Virus record (IMG/VR): IMGVR_UViG_3300044712_000392
Span: 1 to 42,614 of that record
DNA length: 42,614 nucleotides
Strand: one strand, 5' to 3'
Source of the DNA: a virus
The position numbers and the translations under genes were made by a program. Under the pieces are notes generated by a model, which worked only from the letters and a program-made list of their open reading frames with translations, did not search any database and was not told where the DNA came from. Positions 13,241 through 22,378 of this stretch are shown here, in pieces; position 1 is the stretch's first letter, and every line of letters begins with the position of its first letter.

Positions 13241-14681
13241 TCATGACGGCTGATTCCACGGGAGACATTCCCGGTGACTTCTTCGCCGCTTCAATCGCCG
13301 CCGCTTTCGCCGCCGCATCTTTGGCAAATTTCGGAATTGCTCTGACAATCTGCTTCGTCAATTTTGAACTATACCCAAGTGCCTGAATAAACTCCCCTGC
13401 AATCCTAGGAGAGCTTGCGGCAAGCAACGGCAACATCTTCGGGTTCATATACGACAGGACAGCCGTACCGCTTCCCAGCCCAGCCGCTTCTATCCCTCTC
13501 GGCACCCAAGAACTAGCAGTATGCCCCGCTACCGCACCCGCAACGTCCTCCGCGCCCCTTGCGCCCAACTCCTTCACAAGTTCATTCCTGAGCGTGAAAT
13601 TGTCGCGCATTGAAGATGAGAGTCGGCGCAATGTCTGGTCTGCCGTTACCCTGCCCGTCATCCCTTGCTTCCGCATCATCAACCCGGATTCGATATCCTT
13701 TATCAGCTTGGTTGCTTCTGCATACCCCTTCGTCATGGTATTGTATTCTGGCACTGCATCTACTATGGTTTGCCTTACCCTGTCCCTGATAGATGAAACA
13801 AGCTGACGAGCCTGTGAGGAGTCAGAATAAAAATCGTCGAGTTGACGTTTCAATGTATCAAGCCCTATTGCCGTATCATCCCCCGCTTGTGTTCCCCATT
13901 TCGTAATTGTGTCCACAACATTCTTTATGTCCCTTCTGCCGGTTCTACCCATTGCCACACGTGAATAATCAACAGCCCCGGTCACAGGGTCTACCTTGAT
14001 ATTGTATCTTTGCATCAGGTTCCCCAATTCACTGCGGATAGGAGTCATGTCGATTGCTACCGTGTTTCCTTGAATATTCTGCAACTCTGCCTGATACGCC
14101 GCCGCCCTACTATCCCTGATATTCCCAAGGGCAGACTTGGCAACACCCACCACATCGTCACCGTCCAGTTTGCCCCGCATGGCTTGTGAAAAGTTCGTGG
14201 TCGTTTTAAGTGGATTTGCTGCCACGCCACTCTTGAACGCCTCCTCAACCATCCCACTCCCGGCACCCGTAAGCCTTCCTATCACTTGCTTCCCAATGGG
14301 GGCAACAACCTTATTGCTCACCGTTGACGCAATATCAGCTAAAGGCTTAAAAGTCTGTGCCGTGGTTCCCCCGCCCAACGCCCAACCAAGGGAGTTGTTA
14401 AGCGTTTCTTGCCTCTGCGCTTCACTTGTCGGTTGCCTTGCAACATCCTTCAGCGTACTCAGCGTTACGGGGTTCGGGTCGTTGAGGGTCTTTCCTATCC
14501 ATGTCTTATCGAATACCCCTTTCGCCGCCCCTGCAAGCCCGTAGAGCGTCGGGTTATCCTTCCCCCATTGCGGCACGTTTTCAGTAGGGGTAGCTGCTTG
14601 TGGGGTATCCCACTTCACCTTGCTCACATCAATCGGGGATTCGTCCCACTTGACTTTTGACACGTCAATATTATTGCCCAT
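13221..14681 (-). CDS. internal virion / ejection-type protein (486 aa)
   Basis: The N-terminus has a tandem nine-residue repeat (IDVSKVKWD twice). Most of the rest is predicted helical with Ala/Gly-rich membrane-active-looking patches (~residues 385-430, AGLGSGTAVLSYMNPKMLPL) and a Lys/Ala-rich C-terminus. This composition and its place as the third of three large adjacent proteins after the tail genes resemble podovirus ejection proteins (P22 gp7/gp20/gp16 position). The ATG at 14679-14681 has GGGAG upstream and overlaps the previous stop by 11 bases. Confidence 0.6.
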   Translation of the reverse strand: MGNNIDVSKVKWDESPIDVSKVKWDTPQAATPTENVPQWGKDNPTLYGLAGAAKGVFDKTWIGKTLNDPNPVTLSTLKDVARQPTSEAQRQETLNNSLGWALGGGTTAQTFKPLADIASTVSNKVVAPIGKQVIGRLTGAGSGMVEEAFKSGVAANPLKTTTNFSQAMRGKLDGDDVVGVAKSALGNIRDSRAAAYQAELQNIQGNTVAIDMTPIRSELGNLMQRYNIKVDPVTGAVDYSRVAMGRTGRRDIKNVVDTITKWGTQAGDDTAIGLDTLKRQLDDFYSDSSQARQLVSSIRDRVRQTIVDAVPEYNTMTKGYAEATKLIKDIESGLMMRKQGMTGRVTADQTLRRLSSSMRDNFTLRNELVKELGARGAEDVAGAVAGHTASSWVPRGIEAAGLGSGTAVLSYMNPKMLPLLAASSPRIAGEFIQALGYSSKLTKQIVRAIPKFAKDAAAKAAAIEAAKKSPGMSPVESAVMTTDQQD

Positions 14682-16410
14682 ACTCAACGCTCCCGTCAGA
14701 GTATTGGATAACCTTCTTTCCGTCCATCGTGCCTGTCCGCGCTATCTTTCTGTTAGGAGATGGAGCGCTACCGCCAGGACTCGACGTGTTCCTGTTTCTG
14801 TAGAACTGTGTACCGCCCCACGTTTCGCCATAAACACCCTTGGCGTTGTTCTGGATGGAGCCGAGATACGACTGAACTTGTCGGAGGGTATCCGCTGCGG
14901 CTTCTTCTCCCATCTTCGGATCGATGGTTGCTATCATCTGCTCGACTATGGGCCATTCCTTTTCCGTCATCATCCCGATAGACCCACCGGAGCGCATTAC
15001 TTCAAGACCGGCTTTCTTGAGATCCGACTTTATGCTTTCAAGTTTAGCCCTTGCGTTCTGCGTTTCTCCCGGCATTTTGTTCGTCAGATAAGCGTTGTAC
15101 CCTCCGAACAGGTTTGAGAACGCAGGGGAGTTGATTACCTCGTCTATCTTCTTGTTGGCATTGGCGGTCTGTACTTCCAGCCCCTTCAACGCACTAACAT
15201 CCTTGCCGTGGAGCCGAGAGTTCTTGATATAGAGGTCGGAGCCGGGGATCAATTCAGCCTCGCCGTTTGCGTTCAACCTTTCCCCTGCCCTCAGTTTCGG
15301 TCTATCTGCGCCACCGGTTTGTCTTGCATCTATTTCTGCCAACCTTGCCCTATGATTAGCTTCGGCAAGGGCCATTCTGTTTGTCCAATTATTTTCAGCC
15401 ATTTGACGTTGCGCGTCTGTCCGCACTGCCGCTATATTCTCGTTCGCATCTGTGCGGTTCAGTGCACTCCTGAAATTCAGCCGAGCAGCTTCAGCGTTAG
15501 GATGGACACTACCCATCAGCCCCATTGTAGCGTTCTGCGTATCCACAAGGTCGGCAAGGGATCGCTTCTTGATATCCTCACGGTTGCCGTACACCCCTTC
15601 TGTTGATCCCATCGAGATAGGGATATTGTTCACACCCTGCCCCAAAGTGACGGGACTTGCCTTCTGCCATGCAGCCATGAGGGAGTTGTTCTGTGTGTCG
15701 GTAAGCGGTGCGCCGAGGGTCGGATTGGACGAATTGACATTGTACGCCGGGATGACGGACGAACCGCTGTCAATCGTTGCGCCTATCTGCTCCTGATTCG
15801 GGATATATGCTTCCTTAGCCTGTTGAGCCAATGTGCCGATGGTGGAGGTGAAGGGCTGCGTTGCAAAATCCGGCTTCTTGTTCTGGTCATCGAGGACGAG
15901 GCCACCTTGGGCGTAACCGGCAAGAGTCTGACCTTGTGGCTGCTTAGGAGGGTCGGACGCATCACCCAGCTTCGCCTTTGCCCCTTCCACCAACTTATTC
16001 AGTTTGTCGATACCGAGGAACCTTACCACTTCTTCGGGGATGATGTACTCGCCTGTCTTGGCCGAGATGATGGTATCGTCACCGGGGGCGGGTGCTGCGG
16101 GTGCTGCTGCCATTGCGAGGCTTCCGGGAATAGGTCCACCTTTGGCGAAGCCCTGATCGGCATCCTCCCGCGTGAATACTCCTTTCCCCAATCTGCTTAT
16201 CGCCGCCAGTGAATACTTGTTGTCGCTATTCTGCCCGAAGCCTATATCATCAGCGGCTTGCCCTAGTATGTCGGCGGCGTATCGAGGGTTCAATTTCGCT
16301 TCCATGTTGGCGGCGTTCGCAAGGCTCACTCTTTCCTTGCCCGACATGCCGATGGTGAAGCCATTGTTGATATTGGACCGAAGTTTGCTTATCAGGTCAT
16401 CGTATGCCAT
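14671..16410 (-). CDS. large internal virion protein (579 aa)
   Basis: MAYDDLISKLRSNINNGFTI leads a helical N-terminus. The segment IISAKTGEYIIPEEVVRFLG (~112-131) is a motif seen in large phage virion proteins. Residues ~335-375 are a charged helix (MAENNWTNRMALAEANHRAR) and the C-terminus ends with KKVIQYSDGSVEYGQ. The Gly/Pro/Ala-rich linkers suggest a multidomain internal or ejection protein. Follows GGGG at four bases. Confidence 0.6.
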   Translation of the reverse strand: MAYDDLISKLRSNINNGFTIGMSGKERVSLANAANMEAKLNPRYAADILGQAADDIGFGQNSDNKYSLAAISRLGKGVFTREDADQGFAKGGPIPGSLAMAAAPAAPAPGDDTIISAKTGEYIIPEEVVRFLGIDKLNKLVEGAKAKLGDASDPPKQPQGQTLAGYAQGGLVLDDQNKKPDFATQPFTSTIGTLAQQAKEAYIPNQEQIGATIDSGSSVIPAYNVNSSNPTLGAPLTDTQNNSLMAAWQKASPVTLGQGVNNIPISMGSTEGVYGNREDIKKRSLADLVDTQNATMGLMGSVHPNAEAARLNFRSALNRTDANENIAAVRTDAQRQMAENNWTNRMALAEANHRARLAEIDARQTGGADRPKLRAGERLNANGEAELIPGSDLYIKNSRLHGKDVSALKGLEVQTANANKKIDEVINSPAFSNLFGGYNAYLTNKMPGETQNARAKLESIKSDLKKAGLEVMRSGGSIGMMTEKEWPIVEQMIATIDPKMGEEAAADTLRQVQSYLGSIQNNAKGVYGETWGGTQFYRNRNTSSPGGSAPSPNRKIARTGTMDGKKVIQYSDGSVEYGQ

Positions 16411-16421
16411 GATTACCCCTG

Positions 16422-17591
16422 TTAATCTGATATGTTGTTGATTTCCTGATACGACGAGGAGTTGTTCGTGTAATCTGACGCATTACCGCTACCCTGTGCC
16501 TGTACGCTTGCGGTAGCGGAAACGGACGTAGCAAATGCCGACAGGATGCTTGAATTGAGTTGCGCGAGGGATTTCATCCCTTCCATTCTGAGCATGAGAT
16601 AGTTCTTAACCTGTTCGATGATGTTCGTATCGGTTCTCCACGACGCTTCCGACTTGGCTTTTGCGCCCTCTATATCTGCCGCGTACTTCTGGGTGCTGGC
16701 GGTAAGCTCTTTGCTTCCTATCTCCGCTTCGGTGGAATATCCCATCATCTGCGCCTTAAATATCTCTGCCTGGGCGTTTGCTTTGGCTGCAAGGGCATTG
16801 TATATCTCGGCGTACACCTTCACCTTCGTCATCGCCGCTTCAAACGTCCTGATGATGATTTCAGGCTCTATCTTCGCCGCTTCAAGGGAACGTGTCTGGT
16901 CAGAGGAGTGTTTTTGTTCCATCACGTTCTCTAATTCCGTCCCGGTCTTCAGGTAGACTTCTTCCTGCTGTCTGGCTAATTCAGCCATCTTGACGGTGAT
17001 TTCCTTGCTCGTCGTCTGCCTGTTCTCAAGGTACTTCGCGTGTATCTCCTGCCGAGCCGCAAGCAACGCGCCATCAGGCAAGCCTAAATCCCCTGCGGCT
17101 TCAGCCCATTCAGCGGATACGGCATCGAGCCGGTCAGCAACAGCCTGTTCGTCACGCAACTGGTTCCGGGCATACAGGGCATCCTCAATATCAGCACCTA
17201 ACCCCGATCCCCCGTCCTCTACACCATCCTTCAACTTCAGCTTCAACGCTTCCCTGAGTTCCGAGGAGTACGGGGAGTCGGAATAGTTGAAGCCGGGAAT
17301 GGGCGTGTCAAGGTCGGGAACGGTGAAGGTCGGAAAGTCTACTGTCGGTGCAATCGGTAGTTCCCCCGTCGTGAGGGTATACCGCGCAAACTCCGGGTCT
17401 TCAAAATCGGGGAAAAGTTCCATCGGCGTCAAGCCGGTCAAGAAATCCTCAAGGGCGGCAAACTGCTCCTTGGTATCCTCGTAGGACGAATTGATTTTCT
17501 GGTATGCGTCGTAGAACTTGCCCTGCACTGCCCCGATAGCTTGGCTGGCTATGGATGCCGACAATCCCGATGGTACTGTATATCCTGGCAT
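16422..17591 (-). CDS. coiled-coil internal virion protein (389 aa)
   Basis: The N-terminal ~90 residues are loop-rich (ALEDFLTGLTPMELFPDFED). Residues ~150-330 are almost continuous helix with heptads (EITVKMAELARQQEEVYLKT, and AKSEASWRTDTNIIEQVKNY) and the C-terminus is Ser/Asn-rich. It sits first of three internal-protein-type genes. Ejection or inner core function is inferred from position and helical content. Confidence 0.6.
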   Translation of the reverse strand: MPGYTVPSGLSASIASQAIGAVQGKFYDAYQKINSSYEDTKEQFAALEDFLTGLTPMELFPDFEDPEFARYTLTTGELPIAPTVDFPTFTVPDLDTPIPGFNYSDSPYSSELREALKLKLKDGVEDGGSGLGADIEDALYARNQLRDEQAVADRLDAVSAEWAEAAGDLGLPDGALLAARQEIHAKYLENRQTTSKEITVKMAELARQQEEVYLKTGTELENVMEQKHSSDQTRSLEAAKIEPEIIIRTFEAAMTKVKVYAEIYNALAAKANAQAEIFKAQMMGYSTEAEIGSKELTASTQKYAADIEGAKAKSEASWRTDTNIIEQVKNYLMLRMEGMKSLAQLNSSILSAFATSVSATASVQAQGSGNASDYTNNSSSYQEINNISD

Positions 17592-17593
17592 GG

Positions 17594-19015
17594 TTACTCC
17601 TCTTCAGATGACGACCCAATAAACACCGTTGACACTCCCCACCAGAAAGTTTGAGATACATCACCTATCTCGGTCCATTCTATTACGCCCGTTTCCTTAT
17701 TGATCCCCTGCAACAGTTTATACTTAATGGTTGTGGTAGGGTTGGCGTAAGCAGAATGATATCCAGATACATAGACGTACTTATCATCCACATCTATATC
17801 CGACAGGAATGGCCCTCCACCGGCTATCAACGATGCTTGATAATTGTAGTTCGTTGACCACTTCAAATTACCATCAAGGTCGTAATGCTTTACATCGTAC
17901 CCGTCTTTTGTGGTTGTGGCTGAATATCTCTGACATACAATGTAAACGCCTGTCTCATCAGAAGTTACACCAACATCCCTTGTATTATTATCCCACGGGA
18001 CGTATCCATATTCATGAGTGGCTATCGTCGTACCATCAAGTGTCTTTAACCAGTTTTCACTCAGTATGAACACTTTAGACAGATCGTTCTTTTTTTTGTC
18101 TTGAACAGATATCGCTATGTCTGCCGGGGTTTTGTAGCTAACAGCACTATATTCTGCATCTGAAAAGGTACTTATCAATGCTCCTGATTCTTTATCAAGC
18201 GTTATCACGTTCCCTTGATATTTGCCTGTACTCAGATTGAGCAGTTGGTAGGCAACATAAACATATTTACTGTCCACATCAATAGAGTGGGGGGTGTAAT
18301 AACCACTGGCAATTCCGGCCTTTGAATGAACGATGCTCCAAATTACTGCTCCGTTTTTCCTGCTCCTCATCTGTACCTGAACGTTATTAGTTGTGTATTT
18401 ACGACCAGTTACATACACACCAGTGCTATCCGAAGCAACATCGGTAATATATCCGCTATTGTCTGCTACAATCCATTTTTCCTTTCCGCTCAAGGTGCTT
18501 TTCTTTATCGCCCATGAATTTGATATTGAATAGTCTCCGTTGTAATAACCGCCTATTGAATACAATTCGCCCTTATCATTCGCGTCTACCTTCCAAGAAT
18601 AATACGTCAGTGATTTGTCAGAGTTCTGGACATTCCATTTCTCTTCGCCATCTTTACTGTAAGAGGATAAATCCCATGTCGTAAGAGACGGGTTGTCTAC
18701 TCCACTTACAAACAAATACCATTTGTCGCTTACCTTTATTGGCGATTTTACACTCGCTAACGGCTTATAAACATCCGCATAGTCCTTACCCGCCACCGTC
18801 CACACCTTGATAACCGTGCCATCGGAGAACATGCGCGGAGGCATGGCGTAATAGCCGGTAGCGTTCAACGTACGGAGTTGGTGGAGGGAACGGTTGACCT
18901 CCCCAAGATAGGCGCGGCACCCGTCCTCATCTCCACGGGTCGTTATGCGCGTGTTTGTTCCGAACATCGAGAAGGTTGCCATGAGGAGTCCCGTTATCAG
19001 TAAAGCCCGTATCAT
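17594..19015 (-). CDS. exported beta-propeller protein (473 aa)
   Basis: The N-terminus MIRALLITGLLMATFSMFGT is a signal peptide or anchor. From ~residue 60 on there are repeated blades of the PQQ/quinoprotein type (for example GVYVTGRKYTTNNVQVQMRS, KYVYVAYQLLNLS, GVYIVCQRYS, KYVYVSGYHS), at least five with D-x-x-G-V/Y-Y-V cores, giving a predicted disc-shaped propeller. Codon third positions look more AT-rich than those of the flanking virion genes. The start overlaps the preceding stop (ATGA). Possible roles: tail surface adhesin or a factor acting in the periplasm. Confidence 0.7.
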   Translation of the reverse strand: MIRALLITGLLMATFSMFGTNTRITTRGDEDGCRAYLGEVNRSLHQLRTLNATGYYAMPPRMFSDGTVIKVWTVAGKDYADVYKPLASVKSPIKVSDKWYLFVSGVDNPSLTTWDLSSYSKDGEEKWNVQNSDKSLTYYSWKVDANDKGELYSIGGYYNGDYSISNSWAIKKSTLSGKEKWIVADNSGYITDVASDSTGVYVTGRKYTTNNVQVQMRSRKNGAVIWSIVHSKAGIASGYYTPHSIDVDSKYVYVAYQLLNLSTGKYQGNVITLDKESGALISTFSDAEYSAVSYKTPADIAISVQDKKKNDLSKVFILSENWLKTLDGTTIATHEYGYVPWDNNTRDVGVTSDETGVYIVCQRYSATTTKDGYDVKHYDLDGNLKWSTNYNYQASLIAGGGPFLSDIDVDDKYVYVSGYHSAYANPTTTIKYKLLQGINKETGVIEWTEIGDVSQTFWWGVSTVFIGSSSEEE

Positions 19016-19887
19016 CGCCGGTTCGTCCGAGCCGCTATCAACTCTAGCCGTCTAATCTCAAAGTCTGCTCCGGCCACGTTGCTAACCTTCCATTGCCATT
19101 CTTGACCCGTGACGCCAAGGGCGCAAGGCCATCTCCGGTTCTTCAGCGCGCCGTTGCCGGTGAAGGTATACGTCTGCCCTGTCGCGGTATCGTCTGCTTT
19201 CAGGTTCAACGTGAGATTGCCGTTGACATTCGTGAGCGCAAACACGTCTGTAATGGCTTTGACGGTGGAGCTGCCCATATTGCCCTTGCCGCCAGTGATG
19301 TATGCTGATATGACCGTTCCTGCGTCCGTGGTGCCTTCTAGGAGGTATATCCCGGTGCTGGTGACACCGTAATACTTCCCTTCGTATTCGAAGAAACTGT
19401 TGAAGGCGTAGTTGCTGTATTCCGTCACGCCACGGTTTGCCATGTTGACGGAGAGGACGTAGTATGTTCCGAGAGAGACAACGTTTCCGGTGAAGTTGGG
19501 GAGCGTACCGAGGATGGTCCCGGCTGATACGAACTGTGCTGCTATACTGCCGGTGAAGTTTGGGAGACTACCCGATACAACCGCTATCTTGTGCGGAACT
19601 GCGGTGATGCTTCCCGTGAAGTTGGGGAAGGTGCCGGATAGAGCAATCGCCCTGCCGCTCTTGGCATCTATCTCCCCGGTAAAGTTAAGCAGCGACCCGG
19701 AAACTATCCCGAATTGATTGGTGATACCTTCCAATTCCCCGGAGAAGTTGGGAAGTTCACCGTATACAGCGTTAAGGTGCTGGTCTGCGAGGACATCCCC
19801 ATCGAAATTAGGGAGATGTCCACTCAGAATACCGTCAGAACCGGGATAGTAGAAGTTCGGTAATGTGCCAAGAATGTAGTCTGCCAT
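19012..19887 (-). CDS. repeat-containing tail protein with LPNFTG repeats (291 aa)
   Basis: Residues ~1-150 hold seven repeats of about 22-25 residues whose core is GxLPNFTGxI (for example SGSLPNFTGSI, LGTLPNFTGNV). Residues ~155-291 form a domain I recall from phage tail proteins (EYSNYAFNSFFEYEGKYYGV, then GIYLLEGTTDAGTVISAYI). The C-terminal domain probably anchors to the tail while the repeats form an extended beta structure. GGGG precedes the ATG. Confidence 0.7.
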   Translation of the reverse strand: MADYILGTLPNFYYPGSDGILSGHLPNFDGDVLADQHLNAVYGELPNFSGELEGITNQFGIVSGSLLNFTGEIDAKSGRAIALSGTFPNFTGSITAVPHKIAVVSGSLPNFTGSIAAQFVSAGTILGTLPNFTGNVVSLGTYYVLSVNMANRGVTEYSNYAFNSFFEYEGKYYGVTSTGIYLLEGTTDAGTVISAYITGGKGNMGSSTVKAITDVFALTNVNGNLTLNLKADDTATGQTYTFTGNGALKNRRWPCALGVTGQEWQWKVSNVAGADFEIRRLELIAARTNRR

Positions 19888-19902
19888 GATTCCCCGCTAG
19901 TG

Positions 19903-20688
19903 CTAGGACGCTGGCCAGGAGATAGATACGCTCGATATTGTAGTTGTTGCGCCACTTGTCATGGTGGTGGAACTCATCGTCATGATTGAACCGGCTGTTG
20001 CTATGTCCATATCGCAACGGGGCAGGGTGGTTGATGAAGCCCCGGCATCGGCTATTGACCCCACGAACCGCGCCCATCCTGCCGTACCAGAAGCGGCATT
20101 GACACCAGACCATGTGCCTGACATGCCTATCGTGCCTGAAGCGGTAGTGCCGAACAGGATACCGTTTGCAGCATCAACACCGTTGGCAAAATCAACGTCT
20201 GTCGTGGTCAAGGTCGTGCAAGTTGCGGTAATATCTGCCGCGTTGATGGAGTCGCCAAGACCCGGAAGGGGCTTGACAGTGACAACCGCCGCCGCACTGG
20301 TAGCCTCGTAGCCGTGCCACCATGTCCCTTTGTTTATCTGCAATGCGACATTCGCGGCTGTGGTGGTAAGGTCTGAGGAAAATGTCACGGGTACGGCTGC
20401 GGAGAACTGGTTAGGCTGTAGCAAGTCGATAGCTGCCGCCGTTACCTTTACGTTGTCCACGCTTCCCGATGAACCGGCTATGGTTACAGTTGCTGAAGCC
20501 CTTACCTCTGCCGTCCTTGTTCCGCTTGCAGAAGTGATGGTACACAACAGCGTTCCCGAAGGAGCGTCGTCAGCCGAAGCCGGTTGCGTACCTGAGTAAA
20601 TGAGCAGTGCGCCATTCTGGAAAGCCTGTTGAAACGAACCACCTCTCATCAAGTGGGTACGAAGTCCTGTTGAGTTTCTGAATCCCAT
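19903..20688 (-). CDS. virion protein, beta-rich (261 aa)
   Basis: MGFRNSTGLRTHLMRGGSFQ, then LIYSGTQPASADDAPSGTLL: a Thr/Ser/Ala-rich protein with this N-terminal pattern is frequent among phage head and tail surface proteins. AAGGAG precedes the ATG. Function not defined. Confidence 0.6.
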   Translation of the reverse strand: MGFRNSTGLRTHLMRGGSFQQAFQNGALLIYSGTQPASADDAPSGTLLCTITSASGTRTAEVRASATVTIAGSSGSVDNVKVTAAAIDLLQPNQFSAAVPVTFSSDLTTTAANVALQINKGTWWHGYEATSAAAVVTVKPLPGLGDSINAADITATCTTLTTTDVDFANGVDAANGILFGTTASGTIGMSGTWSGVNAASGTAGWARFVGSIADAGASSTTLPRCDMDIATAGSIMTMSSTTMTSGATTTISSVSISWPAS

Positions 20689-20699
20689 GTTGTATCTCC

Positions 20700-21071
20700 T
20701 TACGTTAGAATGACCGGATCAGGTTGATTTATCACCCATGAATTTATAGTCATCGTATTGCCTGATGTGAGCGTCTGTGTCGTGCCTTCTGTGGCATACA
20801 GCAACTCCGAATCGTCAACGAGGGCAACATGAGTTGCATCGTCGGAAGCATCCACTGCAACTCCCGTCTTCTGCGCCACCGTCAGTTTGCGTCCTGTTGT
20901 CCCGTCTGCCTTGGTGAAATCGCCGGAAGATACCGCCACGTCAGCTAGTTTGTAGGTCGTTACCGCCTCCGTTCTGGTGGTAGGCAGGGCAGAACACACA
21001 GTCATCAGATTAGCGGTTGCAATTTTGTCGAGCGAAGCATCCAATACTGAGTTAGAAGCGAATCCTGCCAT
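20700..21071 (-). CDS. virion-associated small protein (123 aa)
   Basis: MAGFASNSVLDASLDKIATA and the SDDATHVALVDDSELLYATE segment are typical of small phage tail/decoration proteins. The C-terminus ends NSWVINQPDPVILT. It is in the middle of the structural run with GGGGG upstream and its neighbour ending one base away. Confidence 0.6.
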   Translation of the reverse strand: MAGFASNSVLDASLDKIATANLMTVCSALPTTRTEAVTTYKLADVAVSSGDFTKADGTTGRKLTVAQKTGVAVDASDDATHVALVDDSELLYATEGTTQTLTSGNTMTINSWVINQPDPVILT

Positions 21072-21566
21072 TTATGCCCCCGCCACGTCCGAAATACGGA
21101 TGGTCTTGCATTGTGCCGCTGCTACCTTGTCCCACTGCACCGTGCCTCCTTGTGAAGACGATACGCTTCCCCACGTTACCGTAGCTCCTGTAGCAGCCGC
21201 CACGTCAGCCCATGCCATCATGCTTCCAGAACCTTCTTGAACATCATCCCAGGCAACAGGACCACTCGGAGAGGGAGGCGTAACAACATGTGGATTTACC
21301 CATGCTTCCTGCGGTATCGTCCCCGCCCTCGTTGCGGTCTGTCTGATAACCGACTCTTTGACAACTAACAGGAAGTTGATGAAACTTGGTGTCGTGTTAT
21401 TCAGCCCGAAAACAGAGTCAATAACGTCAAGGATATGGTTCTGGTTGAACGTCACCACCTCAGACTCAATACCAATGACGGACTCCGTAACCACAAAGAC
21501 GTGTGAATCGGTGGAACTTGTACTTCCGTATATTGCCGAACCGTATGTAGATGCCCCGTATGACAT
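21072..21566 (-). CDS. virion protein with Trp-containing repeats (164 aa)
   Basis: Begins MSYGASTYGSAIYGSTSSTD. The C-terminal third has four short repeats around W-x-D/S-V (VAWDDVQEG, MAWADVAAA, VTWGSVSSS, VQWDKVAAA). The start overlaps the previous stop (TAATG). No known family. Confidence 0.55.
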   Translation of the reverse strand: MSYGASTYGSAIYGSTSSTDSHVFVVTESVIGIESEVVTFNQNHILDVIDSVFGLNNTTPSFINFLLVVKESVIRQTATRAGTIPQEAWVNPHVVTPPSPSGPVAWDDVQEGSGSMMAWADVAAATGATVTWGSVSSSQGGTVQWDKVAAAQCKTIRISDVAGA

Positions 21567-22375
21567 TAGGCTACCCTTCTAATGAACACTGTGCCTGACT
21601 GAGCAGTTGGAAATACTAACGTGCCGAGCGAAGTCCATTCTGTTGACTCGTCCTCCCATGCAGTGTGGAAGTTCTGAACCAAAAGTGAATCGTCAGGCCC
21701 ACGTCCTATAAAATGGGAAAGCACACCCTTTGACACAGTGATAGTTGATATGTGGGAGAACGACTCGATCACATAGCCAGAAGCCACCACGAAGCAATTA
21801 GTCACGCCCGTACCTGGGGTAACGTTACCGTAATAGGCATAAGCAAAAGCGTCTGTTACGGTGGTATTGTTCGGCTGCAAGGTAGGTGCGCCCCAATCCC
21901 CTGGCACCGTGTTACCTTTTCCGATAATGGTCATCTCGTACTTGCCAGCGGTGGTAGCTACATTAAGAGGCACGGAGGTATCGGCAGAATATGTCACCTT
22001 TACCGTTTCACCCACCGACATCGAGTAATCTGAAGCCTCCGAAGTGACATCCCAAACCGTGTATAACTGCGTCCATGTCCCTGCTGTATCGTTGCAAGCA
22101 ATCCTGTCTCCGGTACTCCACGCATGGCCTGACGTGCCTTCCCTACCCCTGACTATGGTGAAAGCGTCGGTGGATCGGGCCGTCACTTCGATTATCTCCG
22201 CGTTGCTGTCGAGATCGGGAGATGCGAATGTTGAATGCCATATCACGCAAACGAAGGTGCCGGATGAGGGGAATTTAGCCCCTGCGCCCGACGCGACGGA
22301 AAGAGAGGTTGCGGAGTTGGTGATATTCCCGTCTATGGTTGTGGCTGCAAAGTTCGCTTTCGTGTAAAAGGACAT
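21566..22375 (-). CDS. virion protein (269 aa)
   Basis: The N-terminal half (AATTIDGNITNSATSLSVAS, then TVVRGREGTSGHAWSTGDRI-type segment) matches the common phage module that forms a small beta domain in tail and decoration proteins. The C-terminal half is beta-rich (GVLSHFIGRGPDDSLLVQNF). Likely tail or baseplate surface protein. Confidence 0.6.
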   Translation of the reverse strand: MSFYTKANFAATTIDGNITNSATSLSVASGAGAKFPSSGTFVCVIWHSTFASPDLDSNAEIIEVTARSTDAFTIVRGREGTSGHAWSTGDRIACNDTAGTWTQLYTVWDVTSEASDYSMSVGETVKVTYSADTSVPLNVATTAGKYEMTIIGKGNTVPGDWGAPTLQPNNTTVTDAFAYAYYGNVTPGTGVTNCFVVASGYVIESFSHISTITVSKGVLSHFIGRGPDDSLLVQNFHTAWEDESTEWTSLGTLVFPTAQSGTVFIRRVA

Positions 22376-22378
22376 GGT

